64,000 bases of DNA from Gottfriedia luciferensis (GCF_001712755.1 NZ_MDKC01000034.1:124001-188000), one strand, 5' to 3'; shown: positions 9,684-18,601, counted from the first letter of the stretch. Made by a program: numbers and translations. Notes: generated by a model not told the origin, from the sequence alone.

Positions 9684-10589
9684 TCAGTCATTAATATTCA
9701 TATTTGGATCTAAAGCATCTCTTAATCCATCACCTACGACATTAAAAGAGAAAACGATCAGCATAATTGCGATCCCTGGTACGATTGTCATATGTGGGGA
9801 AGAAAACATATAATCTTGCCCCCCGGAGATCATTGATCCCCATTCGGCTGTTGGTGGTTGTGCACCAAGACCTAAATAACTTAATGATGCCGTTGATAAA
9901 ATAGCAGTAGCCATTCTCATTGTGGCAAAAACTATGATTGGTGCCATACAGTTTGGTAAAATATGCTTCACCATAATTCTTAAATTACTTGCACCTAAAG
10001 TCTTCATTGCTTGTATGTATTCTTGCTTCTTAATAGATAAAACCGAACCACGAACAATTCTTGCACATGAAGGAATGGACCAAATACTAATCGCAACTGC
10101 TACATTTACTAGACTTGTCCCAAGAATTGCGATAATTAGCATGGCTAGTAAAATTCCAGGAAAAGCAAATAATAAATCTACTATTCTCATAAGCAAGCCA
10201 TCTAGTTTTGAAAAATAGCCAGCTAGCATGCCTATTGTAATACCACCAATTAAACCAAGAATCACTGCACTGAATCCAACAACGAGTGATACTCTTGATC
10301 CGAATACAATTCGGCTCCACATATCTCGACCATAATTATCTGTACCTAACCAATGTCCACTTGAGAATAATGGCAGTTCTGTTGATGCTAAATTTTGTTT
10401 AATCGGATCGTGGATCGTAATTAGTGGTGCAAATAATGCCATTAAAATTTGTAAAATAATAATGATTAATCCAAAAACAGCTAATCTATTTTTGATTAAA
10501 CGTTTAAACGTTTGGATAATAAATTTTTCTTTCTTTTTTGTACTAGCTTGCTTTGCACTTATATTATTAATGACAACTTCTGTAGACAA
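9684..10589 (-). CDS. Peptide ABC importer permease (OppC/DppC type)
   Basis: This 301-residue permease has an N-terminal cytoplasmic region, the OppC-type segment LFAPLITIHDP and the EAA-like loop (YIQAMKTLGASNLRIMVKHIL). Six hydrophobic segments are visible. The start is TTG at 10589, with AGGAAGG just upstream. It lies 23 nt downstream of the OppB-like gene and 12 nt upstream of the binding protein gene. Confidence 0.92.
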   Translation of the reverse strand: MSTEVVINNISAKQASTKKKEKFIIQTFKRLIKNRLAVFGLIIIILQILMALFAPLITIHDPIKQNLASTELPLFSSGHWLGTDNYGRDMWSRIVFGSRVSLVVGFSAVILGLIGGITIGMLAGYFSKLDGLLMRIVDLLFAFPGILLAMLIIAILGTSLVNVAVAISIWSIPSCARIVRGSVLSIKKQEYIQAMKTLGASNLRIMVKHILPNCMAPIIVFATMRMATAILSTASLSYLGLGAQPPTAEWGSMISGGQDYMFSSPHMTIVPGIAIMLIVFSFNVVGDGLRDALDPNMNIND

Positions 10590-10612
10590 AATCCTTCCTC
10601 CCTTCTAGCCGA

Positions 10613-11554
10613 TTAATCGTAGCTAATTCTCGGATCGATAAATACATATAAAATATCAACAAGTAAATTCACGATTACAAACAAAGATGCTACAAGTAAT
10701 ACTGCCCCTTGAACCATTGGAAAATCTCTAGCTGCAATTGCATCGATCATAAGTCTGCCGACACCGTTAATCGCAAATACTTGTTCTGTAATGATTGTTC
10801 CTCCAAGAAGAAATCCGAAGTTTAAACCAATAACAGTTATGACTGGAATCATCGAGTTTTTTAAAGCATGAATCCAAACAATTGATTTTTCTTTTACACC
10901 TTTCGCTCTTGCAGTTCGTATGTAATCAGCTCGAATTACCTCTAACATAGATGAACGACTCATTCTTGCAATCATTGCAGCCGAGGCAGTTCCAAGTGCA
11001 ATGGAAGGTAAAATGATTTGCTTAAATCCTTCTACCGTCCAAATTGGTGAATCGAGTCCTCCAACGGGAAGAATTTGTAGATTAACTCCGAAAATAAGAA
11101 TAAGGATGGCACCTAGCCAAAAATTAGGTACTGAAATACCTGCAAGGGCTATTATTGTACTTGATACATCCATCCACGAGTTTTGCTTAAGTGCAGAGAC
11201 AATTCCAGTTATTACCCCGATTATTACTGCTACTACCATGCTCGCGATTGCTAAACTTAAAGTATTAGGAAAACGGATTGAAATTGCCTCTGCAACCGAC
11301 TGTTTCGTTTGAAAGGAATATCCTAAATCCCCATGTAATACGCCTGATAAATAATGCCAATATTGGACAAAAAACGAGTCGTTCAGTCCCAAACTTTCTC
11401 GGATGGCATTTAAATCAGCTTTTGTTGCTGTAGGTCCGCCAATGATTGCAGCTGGGTCACCAGGTGCTAAATGCATAGAAGCAAAGACTAAAAAGGAGAT
11501 ACCTAGCAATAATAAAAACAATTGAAACAACCTTCTTAATATGAGTGACGCCAT
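10613..11554 (-). CDS. Peptide ABC importer permease (OppB/DppB type), first gene of the operon
   Basis: The protein has 313 residues and the DppB pattern: an N-terminal membrane helix, ASMHLAPGDPAAIIGG, then DYIRTARAKGVKEKSIVWIHALKNSMIP, the EAA loop that contacts the ATPase. It heads an operon of eight genes read on the minus strand: two permeases, binding protein, two ATPases, GGT and two chromate transporters. All intergenic gaps are 25 nt or less. Confidence 0.92.
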   Translation of the reverse strand: MASLILRRLFQLFLLLLGISFLVFASMHLAPGDPAAIIGGPTATKADLNAIRESLGLNDSFFVQYWHYLSGVLHGDLGYSFQTKQSVAEAISIRFPNTLSLAIASMVVAVIIGVITGIVSALKQNSWMDVSSTIIALAGISVPNFWLGAILILIFGVNLQILPVGGLDSPIWTVEGFKQIILPSIALGTASAAMIARMSRSSMLEVIRADYIRTARAKGVKEKSIVWIHALKNSMIPVITVIGLNFGFLLGGTIITEQVFAINGVGRLMIDAIAARDFPMVQGAVLLVASLFVIVNLLVDILYVFIDPRISYD

Positions 11555-11655
11555 CTTTCCACCTACTCCACTTGTAAGTATATTAACTAAAATTACATAC
11601 GTTTGTTAACCTTAATCACCGTATAACCTAACAATGTAAATTTTAATTATTTCCG

Positions 11656-11690
11656 ATTATACCCCCGGTAGACAGAATATTCTATAATTT
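11656..11690 (-). promoter_or_regulatory. Candidate promoter of the peptide/GGT/chromate operon
   Basis: On the minus strand a perfect -10 TATAAT lies at 11656-11661. The -35 (TAGAAT, 17-nt spacing) is poor. A short palindrome AGAATATTCT at 11674-11683 sits at the -35 position. A poor -35 overlapped by a palindrome fits control by a DNA-binding protein, and the adjacent Lrp-type regulator is the first candidate. This is inference from position. Confidence 0.45.
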
Positions 11691-11712
11691 TATGAATTTT
11701 TACAAAAAATAG

Positions 11713-11743
11713 TAAAAAAAGACGAGGGATTACCAATCCCTCG
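11713..11743 (-). terminator. Terminator of the Lrp-type regulator gene
   Basis: A GC-rich 9-bp stem (CGAGGGATT / AATCCCTCG, 3-nt loop) is followed on the minus strand by a run of T. It lies right after the regulator stop, so the regulator and the eight-gene operon are separate transcription units. Confidence 0.85.
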
Positions 11744-11752
11744 CCATGACAA

Positions 11753-12202
11753 CTATAATTTTAAGCCATTTCTACTCTTAAATCTTCGTAATAAAATATG
11801 ACTTTCTACCCTTGTTATTCCTTCTAAAGCATATAATTCATTATTTATAAATTGTTCTAAGCTGACAAAGTCATCAACTAATACATGCATATGTAAAGTG
11901 CTTGGACCTGTCATTTGATAACAACTCGCTACAACAGGATTATCTGCAAGTGCTTCGGCTACGACTACTAAATAAGCTGGTTCACAATCTACTTCAAAGA
12001 ATGCAGATACACCTTTACCTATTTTTTCTGAATTAATAACTACTGAGAATCTCTCAATAACCCCGTTTTTTATTAATTGGTTCACACGTTCACGGATCGA
12101 AACTCTTGATAAATTAAGTTCTTTTCCAATATCGGCGTATGACATTCGACCATTTTTTGTGAGCATCTCTAGAATTTTTTTATCGATGTCAGTTAGTTTC
12201 AT
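11753..12202 (-). CDS. Lrp/AsnC-family transcriptional regulator (YwrC/ChrS-like)
   Basis: The 149-residue protein has an N-terminal winged HTH (KLTDIDKKILEMLTKNGRMSYADIGKELNLSRVSIRERVNQL) and a C-terminal RAM ligand-binding domain. Lrp-type proteins bind DNA as dimers or octamers and respond to amino acids. In B. subtilis an Lrp-family gene (ywrC, also called chrS) is linked to the chromate transporter pair ywrB-ywrA and near the GGT gene ywrD. The same three families lie together here, so it probably controls the operon downstream. Confidence 0.9.
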   Translation of the reverse strand: MKLTDIDKKILEMLTKNGRMSYADIGKELNLSRVSIRERVNQLIKNGVIERFSVVINSEKIGKGVSAFFEVDCEPAYLVVVAEALADNPVVASCYQMTGPSTLHMHVLVDDFVSLEQFINNELYALEGITRVESHILLRRFKSRNGLKL

Positions 12203-12224
12203 TTATTCACCACTTTTCTATTAA

Positions 12225-12239
12225 ATGAAAACGCTTCCT
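12225..12239. promoter_or_regulatory. Candidate cre (CcpA) site in front of the Lrp-type regulator
   Basis: The sequence ATGAAAACGCTTCCT matches the cre consensus WTGNAANCGNWNNCW at every position. It lies 23-37 nt upstream of the regulator start codon. It would link the regulator, and perhaps the peptide operon, to carbon catabolite control. The rest of the 12203-12443 gap shows no ORF and no other site I can support. Confidence 0.55.
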
Positions 12240-12443
12240 TATTTTTTTATATTTTATAGTAAAATAGAAAGTATTAAGCGCTCATGATGTACGAATATCA
12301 GATTAACCACGTTAAAATTTTAACGATAATTCCCTTACAATGTAAAGGGATTCTATACATTTCCCTTCATTATTCCCATATTCCATTACTAATTTTACAA
12401 TAAAAGATTGACCTAAAGATACTGGATTTTTATTTCACTAATA

Positions 12444-12489
12444 GTAAAAAAGGATTGAAATCTTTTTTTATTAGACTTCAATCCTTTTT
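12444..12489 (-). terminator. Terminator of the YhgE-like gene
   Basis: An inverted repeat with 13-bp arms (12477-12489 and 12447-12459) ends in a T run on the minus strand, 15 nt after the stop of the large membrane protein gene. Confidence 0.8.
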
Positions 12490-12503
12490 ATTATTTTATC
12501 GCT

Positions 12504-14684
12504 TTAAACCTCAATTTCACTTAATTGTTTTTTCTTTGATAATTTAACACGAACTGCAAAAGTTACATTTGTTAGGATAATGAATAACGCTGCAAATCCA
12601 CATAAATAGTAGACTTGATCCCATACAAACCCTTTGCTAACAGAACTAGAGATTAATTCTCTGAATCCTTTTATCGCATAAGTCATAGGTAAATATGGAT
12701 GAATCGTTTGGAAAAATGTTGGTGTTAATGAAATTGGGAAAGTACCTGAAGTTCCACCAATTTGTAATAACATCATAACAAATACTAAATATTGCCCTAT
12801 ATTTCCTAATGTAACAGTTAAGAATTGTATTAATGAATAGAAAGTCAAGCTAGTGATAATTGTAAACACTACGAATAACCACACGTTTTTCACGTCAAGC
12901 CCCATACCGTAAATTAAAACCAGATCTGCTACGATTGATTGCATGATTCCCACGAAGATTAAAACACTATATTTACTAAAGAACCAAGCTAAACCAGTAG
13001 TCGGAGCAATAGAATTCTTTCTCATTGGATAAACTGAAGTGAACATTAACCCACCAGCAAATAGTCCAATAGATAATATATAAGGTGTTAATCCTACACC
13101 ATATTCTTTTACATTATTCAATTTATGAGAAACTAGCTCTGTTGGTTCTGCAAAGAATTTATCAGTTTCATCACTTGTTTTAACTTTATTTACTTCATCT
13201 CCACCATCTTTCAGGGATTTATGAAGTTCAGTTGTTCCTTTTGTTAAATCTGTTGCTCCTTTTAATAAGTCTCCAGAACCATCATATAACTTATTCGTTC
13301 CATCAGATAGTTGTTTAGAACCATCATTTAATTGATTGATCCCTTGGACTAATTGGTCCCCACCTGTATTTAATTTACCTAGGCCAAATGAAAGTAACGA
13401 ACTTCCTTCACTTAATTCCTTTGTACCATTGTATAAATCATTACTTCCTTGAGCTAATTGATTTGCTCCATTAGATGCTTCTTGCAATTTACTATTAAAT
13501 AAACTTAAATTTGTATTTAATTCTTTTTGTCCAGCAACTAGATTATTCGAACCTTCATATAATTGACCTTGTGCTGCTGCAATTTGATCAACACCAGTTT
13601 TAATTTGATTACTTCCTTTTGAAAGTTGATCTAAGCTATTTGAGATTGCTTTTAATTTCTGTAAATCTTCTTTACTTAAAGAACCATCCTGCAATCCATT
13701 AACAATTGATTTAAGAGCATCATTAGTAGCGCCAAGATTCTCATTAAATCCTGCTTCATTTTTTTGCAATTTGGTTGCACCAGCATAAGATTGTTTTAGT
13801 CCAGCATTTAATTGGTTACTTCCAGCTTCTAGCTTAGAAGACCCAGCTTCGATTTTATTACCACCTTCAGCTAGTTGCGAAAGTCCATTATTTAAATCAC
13901 TTGAACCAGCTTTTAATGTACCAGTTCCTTCTAGAAGAGCATTTAAACCAGTATTTAATTTATTAGCACCATCTTTGGATTGTTTAATACCATCTGATAA
14001 TTGTGTCGCTCCACTTTTCAGTTTTGTACTTCCATTCTCAAATGTGATCATGCTGTCATTTAATTTTTTTAAATTTTTATTTAAAACATCAGTTCCATCT
14101 GTTATTTTTGCTGCACCATCATTGATTTTACCAGCACCATCAGATGCTTTTGTCATGCCATCTCCAATATCTTTGAAATTATCAAAAACTGTTTTAGCAT
14201 ATTGTTCTGTAATTTCCTTTGAGATAGAAGCATTTACTTCTTTCATTGCATTTGTACCAATTTGCGCGCCTACATAGTTTTTACCCGCATTCGTGTAATA
14301 ATTTAATTTCATTTTCTTCGGTTTTTCGTCTAATAACGTAGCGGCATTTTTAGAGAAATCAGAAGGCAATTCGATGACTAAATAATATTTTTCATCATTT
14401 AATCCTTCCATTGCTTGTTTTTTACTAGTAACTTTCCATTTGAATGAGTTATTATCTTTCAAACCATCTACAAAATCTTTCCCTACATTAAGCTTTTTAT
14501 CATTAAACTCAGTACCCTTGTCATTGTTAACAACTGCCACCGATAGCTTTTCTGTTTTATTATAAGGATTCCAATAAGCTGATAAGAAAATTAATGAATA
14601 CAGCATTGGTACAAGACCAATTGCAATGATTGTTGCAATTGTCATTGGCTTCTTTAAAATATTTTTCCATTCTTGTTTAAACAC
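12504..14684 (-). CDS. YhgE/Pip-family membrane protein with ABC-2-type permease end
   Basis: The 726-residue protein has an N-terminal membrane segment (residues about 14-35) and a long extracytoplasmic region. The middle of that region (about residues 180-500) is built of degenerate repeats of the type L..G...L..G....G. The C-terminus has five membrane segments. This is the YhgE/Pip layout, related to phage-infection proteins and to YueB/EsaA of type VII systems. The Gly-rich repeats probably form a long coiled rod outside the cell. No ESX genes are nearby. It follows a TetR-type gene, as yhgD-yhgE do in B. subtilis. Confidence 0.85.
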   Translation of the reverse strand: MFKQEWKNILKKPMTIATIIAIGLVPMLYSLIFLSAYWNPYNKTEKLSVAVVNNDKGTEFNDKKLNVGKDFVDGLKDNNSFKWKVTSKKQAMEGLNDEKYYLVIELPSDFSKNAATLLDEKPKKMKLNYYTNAGKNYVGAQIGTNAMKEVNASISKEITEQYAKTVFDNFKDIGDGMTKASDGAGKINDGAAKITDGTDVLNKNLKKLNDSMITFENGSTKLKSGATQLSDGIKQSKDGANKLNTGLNALLEGTGTLKAGSSDLNNGLSQLAEGGNKIEAGSSKLEAGSNQLNAGLKQSYAGATKLQKNEAGFNENLGATNDALKSIVNGLQDGSLSKEDLQKLKAISNSLDQLSKGSNQIKTGVDQIAAAQGQLYEGSNNLVAGQKELNTNLSLFNSKLQEASNGANQLAQGSNDLYNGTKELSEGSSLLSFGLGKLNTGGDQLVQGINQLNDGSKQLSDGTNKLYDGSGDLLKGATDLTKGTTELHKSLKDGGDEVNKVKTSDETDKFFAEPTELVSHKLNNVKEYGVGLTPYILSIGLFAGGLMFTSVYPMRKNSIAPTTGLAWFFSKYSVLIFVGIMQSIVADLVLIYGMGLDVKNVWLFVVFTIITSLTFYSLIQFLTVTLGNIGQYLVFVMMLLQIGGTSGTFPISLTPTFFQTIHPYLPMTYAIKGFRELISSSVSKGFVWDQVYYLCGFAALFIILTNVTFAVRVKLSKKKQLSEIEV

Positions 14685-14706
14685 ATTCTCACTCCCCTTT
14701 TAGACC

Positions 14707-14735
14707 AATTGACCAAATATGTATTTTGGTCAATT
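14707..14735. promoter_or_regulatory. Inverted repeat operator in front of the YhgE-like gene
   Basis: Perfect 11-bp arms AATTGACCAAA and TTTGGTCAATT are separated by 7 nt and end 23 nt upstream of the YhgE-like start. The arm TTGACC could also act as a -35, so a bound repressor would block transcription. The sequence differs from the AAGTAAGTG palindromes in front of the TetR gene. Confidence 0.55.
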
Positions 14736-14822
14736 TATTACATTTAAATAGTTTAATACTCCCTTTTATAAAAAAATAAAAGGTCATACTAAACCATCCT
14801 CCCATTAAACTCATTTTCATGT

Positions 14823-15413
14823 TTATTCGGGATTTTTATTTCCTATTAATCCAAATAAAATTAATTGCACCATTTTATTTATAGCGTCATCTGTAATATG
14901 CATTGGATCTTTATCTAGAACACTTTTTTGTAGATTTAGAATCGCTATAATTGTCGTAATCATACTTAAACTTAGTATCGGAATTTCTAAATGAAAATTC
15001 GTTTCTTTTGCAAGCATTCTTGACTCTATTTCTTCTTCAATTGGTGTTTTACGATAAATCTGTTGAAAGAAAATTTCTGATAACTCCGGATGTCGTAAAG
15101 TTTCACTGATCAAGATCTCAATTTGATTTCGATTCATTTCCACCCATTTAATCCTTTTCTCAACATATAATCTAAGCAATTCTTCAATCGAGAGTTTACT
15201 AAAATCTTCTTCCATCCATACGTCTTGTATATCAGGCTTCACACAAGTAATCAATACATCCAGTTTGCTTTTAAAATACTTATAAATCGTCGCTTCGGAA
15301 ATTTTACTTTCCTTTGCAATTTGATTAATTGTCGTACCATCATAACCATTTTTCGCAAAAAGTTGGATAGACTTCTCTAAGATATGATGTTTTGTTCTTT
15401 CTCCCTTATTCAC
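14823..15413 (-). CDS. TetR/AcrR-family repressor (YhgD-like)
   Basis: This 196-residue regulator has a typical N-terminal HTH (residues 4-50: TKHHILEKSIQLFAKNGYDG, TINQIAKESKISEATIYKYF) and a helical ligand domain. It lies 138 nt upstream of the YhgE-like gene on the same strand, matching yhgD-yhgE. Two near-identical palindromes in its upstream region probably are its own operators. Confidence 0.88.
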   Translation of the reverse strand: MNKGERTKHHILEKSIQLFAKNGYDGTTINQIAKESKISEATIYKYFKSKLDVLITCVKPDIQDVWMEEDFSKLSIEELLRLYVEKRIKWVEMNRNQIEILISETLRHPELSEIFFQQIYRKTPIEEEIESRMLAKETNFHLEIPILSLSMITTIIAILNLQKSVLDKDPMHITDDAINKMVQLILFGLIGNKNPE

Positions 15414-15477
15414 TACTTACCTCCTTAAAAACCGTTTTTAAAAAGGAAACCAATTACTTCGTTTTAGCATAATACAA

Positions 15478-15501
15478 AAAAGTAAGTGTTTATTTACTTT
15501 T
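15478..15501. promoter_or_regulatory. TetR-type operator, proximal copy
   Basis: AAAAGTAAGTG-TT-TATTTACTTTT is a near-perfect inverted repeat 65 nt upstream of the TetR gene start. It shares its left arm with the perfect copy at 15534-15559. Confidence 0.65.
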
Positions 15502-15533
15502 CTAGTATATTAACCGAAATGGATTTCGTCAAC

Positions 15534-15559
15534 AAAAAGTAAGTGAACACTTACTTTTT
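15534..15559. promoter_or_regulatory. TetR-type operator, perfect palindrome
   Basis: Arms AAAAAGTAAGTG and CACTTACTTTTT are exact reverse complements with a 2-nt centre. Two copies 56 nt apart between the TetR gene and the divergent symporter gene fit autoregulation; control of the symporter is possible but less likely, because this copy lies over 140 nt from its start. Confidence 0.7.
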
Positions 15560-15701
15560 TAATCTTTTTTTAATATTAACTTTTTTTAATCAACAAAAAC
15601 TAAAAAATTGTTGCCTTTGTTAACAGAATAATTTATCATTACACTTTGTAGTCGAAATTATCGAATAATTTCGCGAATATTCTTACAAAGGAGTTGGATT
15701 C

Positions 15702-17138
15702 ATGACGGAATTGGTTTCAGTACTCAACGACTATCTATGGGCTAAATTAATTGTTATTTTATTAGTAGCAATCGGCCTATTTTTAACGGTTTATTTAGGA
15801 TTTATTCAGTTTAAATTCTTTCCTGAAATGATTCGATTATTATTTGTTGATGGTCGAAACAGAGACAAAAGCAAAAAAACTGTTTCATCATTACAAGCAT
15901 TTATGATCGGAATGGCTGCTCGTATAGGTACGGGGAATATTGCCGGTGTTGCAACAGCAGTAGCATTAGGTGGACCTGGTGCAGTTTTTTGGATGTGGTT
16001 AATGGCTTTAATTGGTTCAGCTTCAGCATTTGTAGAAAGTACATTAGCTCAGCTATATAAAGTGAGAGATGGTTCTTCATGGCGTGGCGGACCTGCTTAT
16101 TATATGGAAAAAGCTTTAGGTAATCGAAAGCTTGGAGTTATTTTTAGTATTTTAATAACTTTATCTTTTGGTCTTATTTTTAACGCAGTACAAGCAAACA
16201 CGATTGCTGCTTCTATCAATAATGAATTTGGTGTAAATACAAAAACAACTGCGATTGTACTAGCTGTTATTACAGCACTAATTATTTTTGGTGGCGTACA
16301 TCGAGTTGCAAAATTCTCAACTGTTTTAGTACCAATTAAAGCTGGGGTTTATATTATTTTAGCTTTATGGGTTATGATTTCAAATTTCGATATTTTACCA
16401 AATGTTTTTGGTGCAATTTTCTCTGATGGTATTTTTACGTTTAAACAAATGTTTGGCGGTGTAATGGGTGCTGCAGTACTTCACGGAATTCGTCGTGGAT
16501 TATTCTCTAACGAAGCTGGTATGGGTTCTGCTCCAAACGCGGCTGCAACGGCTGACGTAACTCACCCAGTAAAACAAGGTTTTATTCAAGCATTAGGTGT
16601 AATTGTTGATACATTTATCATCTGTTCGTCTACAGCAATGATCGTATTAGTTTCAGGCGTTTATAAAACATCTAAGCTATCTGGTATTCCTTTAACACAG
16701 GAATCTTTACGTGTAAGTATTGGAGACTTCGCTGCAACATTCGTTGCAATCTCAGTATTCTTATTTGCATTAAGTACAATTATGGGTAACTATTACTACG
16801 GTGAATCAAATATTAGCTTCATGAAGCATTCGAAAACATCAATTTATGTATACCGTTTTTCAGTGATTGGAATGGTTTTATTCGGTGCATTATATAGCGC
16901 TGAATTAATTTGGTCTTTAGCAGATATCTTCATGGGATTAATGGTACTAGTTAATCTTTACGCTATTACGCGTTTAGCAAAAATTGTAAAGGCTTTATTA
17001 AAAGATTATGTTTCACAAAAGAAACAAGGTTTGGATCCAGTTTTCTCTGCTGATAAAATCGATAACTTACCGGGTCGTGATCAGTTAGAGGCCTGGGTTG
17101 ATGAGAAGGACGTTAAGAAAGACGTTGACGTTGGATAA
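15702..17138 (+). CDS. Alanine/glycine:cation symporter (AGCS family, AlsT-like)
   Basis: The 478-residue membrane protein carries the sodium:alanine symporter signature GTGNIAGVATAVALGGPGAVFWMW at about residues 79-102 and SNEAGMGSAPNAAATA mid-protein. It would import alanine, glycine or a related amino acid such as glutamine with Na+. An AAAGGAG sequence precedes the ATG. It is a single-gene unit ended by a clear terminator. B. subtilis AlsT and GlnT belong to the same family; I cannot decide the substrate. Confidence 0.92.
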   Translation: MTELVSVLNDYLWAKLIVILLVAIGLFLTVYLGFIQFKFFPEMIRLLFVDGRNRDKSKKTVSSLQAFMIGMAARIGTGNIAGVATAVALGGPGAVFWMWLMALIGSASAFVESTLAQLYKVRDGSSWRGGPAYYMEKALGNRKLGVIFSILITLSFGLIFNAVQANTIAASINNEFGVNTKTTAIVLAVITALIIFGGVHRVAKFSTVLVPIKAGVYIILALWVMISNFDILPNVFGAIFSDGIFTFKQMFGGVMGAAVLHGIRRGLFSNEAGMGSAPNAAATADVTHPVKQGFIQALGVIVDTFIICSSTAMIVLVSGVYKTSKLSGIPLTQESLRVSIGDFAATFVAISVFLFALSTIMGNYYYGESNISFMKHSKTSIYVYRFSVIGMVLFGALYSAELIWSLADIFMGLMVLVNLYAITRLAKIVKALLKDYVSQKKQGLDPVFSADKIDNLPGRDQLEAWVDEKDVKKDVDVG

Positions 17139-17155
17139 TATATTTTGACCGAATA

Positions 17156-17200
17156 CCCTTCATCTTTTAAAGATGAGGGGTTATTTTTATAATTTTTTTA
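17156..17200 (+). terminator. Terminator of the AGCS symporter gene
   Basis: The hairpin CCCTTCATCTT / AAGATGAGGGG is followed by GTTATTTTTATAATTTTTTT. Confidence 0.85.
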
Positions 17201-17210
17201 TTTAAGTTCA

Positions 17211-17235
17211 AAAAAAAGCCACCAACAAAGTGGAG
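17211..17235 (-). terminator. Weak terminator of the VanZ-like gene
   Basis: On the minus strand a short stem (CCAC / GTGG) precedes a run of T. The hairpin is weak, so read-through is possible. Confidence 0.4.
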
Positions 17236-17268
17236 TTAATTCATAAACAATAACTTTTATTAAGCTTT

Positions 17269-17907
17269 CTACCATTTTTCAAAATAATTTTTAGATTTTT
17301 TGTCCCCTGCTCCTACTAAAATTTTTATCCCTAAATAAACCCCAAGTGAATTTAATAGTATATCATCAATATCAAAACTTCCTACAATATACTTTTTTTG
17401 TAGGTATTCTATAAGTATTACAAATAAAATTAAAATAAAAATACAAATAGAAACTTTTATCTTTCTATAAAAATAATAATAAACTATACATCCTAGAGGG
17501 ATAAAAATTATAATATTCCCCACGATATTCGAGAAGATGTAAATAAAGTCAGCTTTGCCGAATATATATCCAAATATCGTTTTAAAAGGTACATAATTGC
17601 TTGTATAATTATTCCCTAATGAGTTTCTTGAAAAAAGAACTGAAACTAACAAAACTATATAAGAAAGTGAAAATACTCCAAAACCAAATTTACTAATATA
17701 GATTTTTTTGTTTTTCGCATAATATAAAATCATATTTACCATCGTATTAAAAATTAATACTAGACACACAAATAAGCTATATCCAAATATTACGTTTGCA
17801 TATGGAATAAGTCTTGAAATAAATTCTCCTAGAAATGCTCTCATTACATATAATACGAATAATGTGGATAGTAATAGTGTAGATAGATTATATAGAATTT
17901 TTTTCAT
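17269..17907 (-). CDS. VanZ-like membrane protein
   Basis: The protein has 212 residues and about six membrane segments. The C-terminal half fits VanZ: IIFIPLGCIVYYY, then EYLQ and SFDIDDILLNSLGVYLG. VanZ-like proteins are membrane proteins of mostly unknown role; VanZ itself gives low-level teicoplanin resistance. It lies 15 nt after a small secreted-protein gene, so the two probably are co-transcribed. The region is markedly AT-rich, which suggests an accessory island. Function is unknown. Confidence 0.8.
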   Translation of the reverse strand: MKKILYNLSTLLLSTLFVLYVMRAFLGEFISRLIPYANVIFGYSLFVCLVLIFNTMVNMILYYAKNKKIYISKFGFGVFSLSYIVLLVSVLFSRNSLGNNYTSNYVPFKTIFGYIFGKADFIYIFSNIVGNIIIFIPLGCIVYYYFYRKIKVSICIFILILFVILIEYLQKKYIVGSFDIDDILLNSLGVYLGIKILVGAGDKKSKNYFEKW

Positions 17908-17922
17908 AAAAGCTAAGTTCCT

Positions 17923-18303
17923 TTACCAAAATTCACCTCTAACACCTACATACGATTTATCCGCTCCTTTAATAACTTCAAATGAAAGTTTATACTGACC
18001 ATTACTAACTACTTTTTGATTTGTTAATGAAGTATCTCCTTTAATTGTTTGTGAAGCACTAAATACAGGTGAGTATATTCCTATTATATTTTTCTTTAAT
18101 GGTGTTATTTTTATTGATTTCCCCTTTGCGCTATATTGATTGTGTTTTACATGTAACCACCCTTTTGAAGTACTGAATGCATTTTTGGATTCTAAATAAC
18201 CTGTTAGTTTCCCATCATACTTCTGAGTCGCTGATGCTGATTCTACAGATTTTGCGAAAATTGGAAGAGCCAAACAGATTAAACAAATAATTTTCTTTTT
18301 CAT
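17923..18303 (-). CDS. Small secreted protein of unknown function
   Basis: From the ATG at 18303 (AAGGAG 9 nt upstream) the protein has 126 residues. Residues 1-25 (MKKKIICLICLALPIFAKSVESASA) look like a Sec signal peptide cleaved after an A-S-A motif. The mature part of about 100 residues is basic, has no cysteine, and ends GVRGEFW. I do not recognise the family. It precedes the VanZ-like gene in the same unit. Confidence 0.7.
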   Translation of the reverse strand: MKKKIICLICLALPIFAKSVESASATQKYDGKLTGYLESKNAFSTSKGWLHVKHNQYSAKGKSIKITPLKKNIIGIYSPVFSASQTIKGDTSLTNQKVVSNGQYKLSFEVIKGADKSYVGVRGEFW

Positions 18304-18540
18304 ACACAACACTCCTTGTTCATATTTTTTGTTATATTAATTTAGTATTAGTTTCAATTTAAAATCGAAATTAATAAAATATTAATATATTTTTAATGTA
18401 ACATCTAAAGTAGGACATTAACTCAAAATAATCCGAAAAATTTATGTACATTCCATATTTTTCATAATTCAGTCACAATAAAGAAGTAATCCCCTCCACT
18501 ATCAAATATCTCCCTAATAAAACCCTATAAATTATTTCAA

Positions 18541-18577
18541 AAAATCAAAAGACCGTCCAAAATATCAGACGGTCTTT
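18541..18577 (-). terminator. Terminator of the MFS-SDR operon
   Basis: A 10-bp stem AAAGACCGTC / GACGGTCTTT, then T-rich sequence on the minus strand, 25 nt after the SDR stop. Confidence 0.85.
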
Positions 18578-18601
18578 CCTATTTTTATAAAATTCTTAAT
18601 C

